From Saccharofermentans sp. (GTDB lineage: Bacteria > Bacillota > Clostridia > Saccharofermentanales > Saccharofermentanaceae), in contig JAKSRH010000002.1 of assembly GCA_024403675.1 (NCBI GenBank), positions 50,301-114,300 on the forward strand: a DNA stretch of 64,000 nucleotides, written 5' to 3'. The notes below the pieces were generated by a model, which had not been told where the DNA came from, did no database searches, and saw only the letters and a list, made by a program, of their open reading frames with translations. Made by a program: the position numbers and the translations under genes. Of this stretch, positions 62,102-64,000 are shown in pieces (position 1 is the stretch's first letter; the number at the start of each line of letters is the position of its first letter).

Positions 62102-63904
62102 ATGAGAAAGACATCTTCTAAAATCAGTATTTTCTTACTCGTAGCATGCATGGTTGTTTCCATGTTCAGTAGTGTAATTTTCGCTGCTGGTGATGCTACA
62201 ACAACTGTTGACATTTCTTCTTTCTCCGCTGATATCACTTTTGATTATGCAGCAGATATTGAAGAAGTAGTACCTCAGGCAGTAGCTCAGACAGGTAAGA
62301 CAGATAGCCAGATTAGACAGGCTTTGACTCCTACTTTAGCTGCTAACGGTTACGTTCCAGTAACTACTTCAGGTACAATCACTTACGACGCTTCAGGAAA
62401 AGCGTTCACATTCAAGGGTGAGGGTGCTCTTCCTGTTACAATTGCTGGCATTCCTGCAACAGTAGTAATTGAGAAGACATTGACACTTCCTGTTGAAAAC
62501 ATTTCTGCTGTTCTTAACATTGATGGTCAGGACTACACTGCAGAGTATAACAAGTCCACAGGTTCTTTGACTTGTTCCTATGTACTCCCAGAGAATCGTT
62601 CTGATGTATCAATCACAATTAAGGATTTCACAGCAGATACAACATACAATTCCAAGCCTGGTCAGGTTATCTATGACACAACAGGTGAGGATTCTATTGC
62701 TAAGTTTGATGTTGAAGGTGTAAACAAGCTTACTCTTGTAAATCCTAAGCTTTCTAACATCAAGGCTTCTACAGTTACTAACGGTACTCCAATGGATGTA
62801 ACATCTGTTGCTGAGTTTGATGGTACAGGTATTAAGATTACTTACAAGACAATTAACGTTTGTAGCAAGGTAGACATCACTGTTCCAAACCCAGTTGGTG
62901 GTTCTTACTTCCAGACAAAGGCTACAGTAGCTGGTAACGGTGTTATCACTACAGCTGATATCGTATGGAACGCAACAGGTATTGCTGATTACGAGACAGT
63001 ATACACAGCTACAATTTATGTTAACTCTGATAAGGCAAATAACTGGCTCTTTGATGACAACACAGTATTCACAGTAAATGGTACAACTGTTGATTCTCTC
63101 CACCTCAATGGCACATATGATGAGCACGTAATCACATATACAGCTCCTAAGACAGGTGCTAATGAGAACGGTATCGAATCTTTCGTTGAGAGACTTTATC
63201 TCTACACATTGGACCGTCATTCTGATCCACAGGGCTTGAAGGATTGGATGGATCGTATTTATTACGAGGGTTACACAGGTGCTGAGGTAGCTAAGGGATT
63301 CCTCTTCTCCGCTGAGTTCTTAAACAAGGATATTTCCAACGAGGATTTCGTTGAGATTCTTTATAAGGTATTCTTTAATAGAGCATCCGATGCTCAGGGT
63401 AAGCAGACATGGCTCAATGAGCTTGCAAATGGCGCTTCTAAGCAGGATGTAATCATGGGCTTCATCAATGCTCCAGAGTGGGCTAACACATGTCTTGTAT
63501 ACGGTGTTCCTTCTGGAAGTATCGCAGGTGCTACTATCACTGTTGAGCCTAATGACTACATTAAGGATTTCGTAATCAGACTTTATGACAAGTGCCTCAA
63601 TCGTTATCCAGACCCAACTGGTTATAAGACATGGACAACAATGCTTGCTAACAGACAGTTAACAGGTACATCTTGTTCAGCTGGCGTTGTATTCTCTGAG
63701 GAGTTCACAAACAAGGGTCTCTCTAATGCAGATTATGTAAAGATTCTTTACGCTGCAATGCTTGGCCGTCAGCCAGACCCACACATGCAGGATTGGATTA
63801 CACTCCTTGACAATCAGACAATGACTAGAGAAGAAGTATTCTACGGTTTCTCCTACTCCGCTGAGTTCTCTAAGATTTGTGCAGATTATAAGATTGTTAA
63901 GTAA
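62102..63904 (+). CDS. Secreted beta-rich protein with C-terminal DUF4214 repeats
   Basis: A 600-residue secreted protein. The signal peptide is MRKTSSKISIFLLVACMVVSMFSSVIFAAG. Residues 30-345 are beta-rich, unrecognised, with several Ig-like-sized units (DYTAEYNKSTGSLTCSYVL, KVDITVPNPVGGSYF). The C-terminal part has DUF4214-like units: FVERLYLYTLDRHSDPQGLKDW, LYKVFFNRASDAQGKQTWL, FVIRLYDKCLNRYPDPTGYKTW, LYAAMLGRQPDPHMQDW. Uniform preferred codons and a strong promoter suggest high expression. A cell-surface adhesion or S-layer-like role is an inference. The other DUF4214 protein (50451-52616) shares the repeat but not the rest. Confidence 0.78.
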   Translation: MRKTSSKISIFLLVACMVVSMFSSVIFAAGDATTTVDISSFSADITFDYAADIEEVVPQAVAQTGKTDSQIRQALTPTLAANGYVPVTTSGTITYDASGKAFTFKGEGALPVTIAGIPATVVIEKTLTLPVENISAVLNIDGQDYTAEYNKSTGSLTCSYVLPENRSDVSITIKDFTADTTYNSKPGQVIYDTTGEDSIAKFDVEGVNKLTLVNPKLSNIKASTVTNGTPMDVTSVAEFDGTGIKITYKTINVCSKVDITVPNPVGGSYFQTKATVAGNGVITTADIVWNATGIADYETVYTATIYVNSDKANNWLFDDNTVFTVNGTTVDSLHLNGTYDEHVITYTAPKTGANENGIESFVERLYLYTLDRHSDPQGLKDWMDRIYYEGYTGAEVAKGFLFSAEFLNKDISNEDFVEILYKVFFNRASDAQGKQTWLNELANGASKQDVIMGFINAPEWANTCLVYGVPSGSIAGATITVEPNDYIKDFVIRLYDKCLNRYPDPTGYKTWTTMLANRQLTGTSCSAGVVFSEEFTNKGLSNADYVKILYAAMLGRQPDPHMQDWITLLDNQTMTREEVFYGFSYSAEFSKICADYKIVK

Positions 63905-63930
63905 TCAATAATCAACAACACAATTAATTA

Positions 63931-64000
63931 GGGCTGTCTCTTATGTGATATGTACCCCCTTTACTGGACATCCAGTAAAGGGGGTTTTTATATGCGTTAT
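63931..64000 (+). mobile_element. Probable left end of an IS3-type insertion sequence with first codons of its transposase gene
   Basis: GGGCTGTCTC (63931-63940) is followed by CTTATGTGATATGTACCCCC and a perfect 14-base inverted repeat with a two-base loop (63954-63985), then TTTTTATATG. The ATG at 63992 starts MRY before the window ends, matching the N-terminus of clostridial IS3-type OrfA proteins (MRYS...) as I recall them. The hairpin would also stop transcription from the upstream gene. Only the left end is seen. Confidence 0.45.
63954..63990 (+). terminator. Strong hairpin with T-run at the right edge
   Basis: CCCCCTTTACTGGA, loop CA, TCCAGTAAAGGGGG, then TTTTTA. It can serve as the terminator of the 62102 gene and as a barrier at the edge of the possible insertion sequence. 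Confidence 0.75.

Overview
The window is AT-rich chromosomal DNA of an anaerobic low-G+C Firmicute, most likely a member of the Lachnospiraceae (Clostridia). The main reasons are SepF, YhaM, AddAB, a short housekeeping sigma factor, a group B-like [FeFe] hydrogenase, a eukaryote-type NADP isocitrate dehydrogenase, secreted DUF4214 proteins and Shine-Dalgarno starts of GGAGG type. Most genes lie on the minus strand. I see no rRNA, CRISPR array or prophage. A probable insertion sequence begins at the extreme right edge. All calls come from reading the sequence; no database search was run.

Left part (1-17700). A three-gene unit encodes a circularly permuted ATP-grasp protein, an alpha-E protein and a transglutaminase-like protein cut by the window edge at its catalytic cysteine. 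Next come a FUSC-like membrane protein fused to a degenerate HAD domain, isocitrate dehydrogenase, citrate synthase and an [FeFe] hydrogenase. The ATP-grasp and citrate synthase genes share a nearly identical promoter and two-hairpin leader. Two tandem acidic lipoproteins, an esterase, an ABC-2 exporter pair, pseudouridine-5'-phosphate glycosidase, an HD-GYP protein, a GLUG-like lipoprotein, an M50-like membrane protease and a GNAT acetyltransferase follow.

Middle part (17700-38650). A stretch of small orphan genes precedes tmRNA (tag ANDTQLVAA). Then come a cell-wall amidase, an unlisted 49-codon gene behind a palindrome, a PhoU-like protein and the sepF/yggS/HlyD-like group, followed by a methionine gamma-lyase-family enzyme and the exoribonuclease YhaM. 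Next is tRNA-Arg(CCT), then a divergent Rnf-like operon whose first gene starts 2 nt after rpoD, and tadA.

Right part (38650-64000). A TPP-riboswitch operon (thiM-thiE-HAD-thiD-thiC) is followed by addB-addA. A lipid-related region holds an acyl-CoA/ACP synthetase, PlsC, MarR, an acyl carrier protein, a lipid kinase and an EAL phosphodiesterase, flanked by two secreted DUF4214 proteins. A split radical-SAM/DUF2344 pair lies between. The last 70 bases carry a perfect hairpin and a start codon resembling the left end of an IS3-type element.

Strongest leads: the duplicated promoter/leader element upstream of citrate synthase and the ATP-grasp operon; the reduced Rnf-like operon coupled to rpoD; the HlyD-like adaptor with no transporter beside sepF; and the FUSC-pseudo-HAD fusion.
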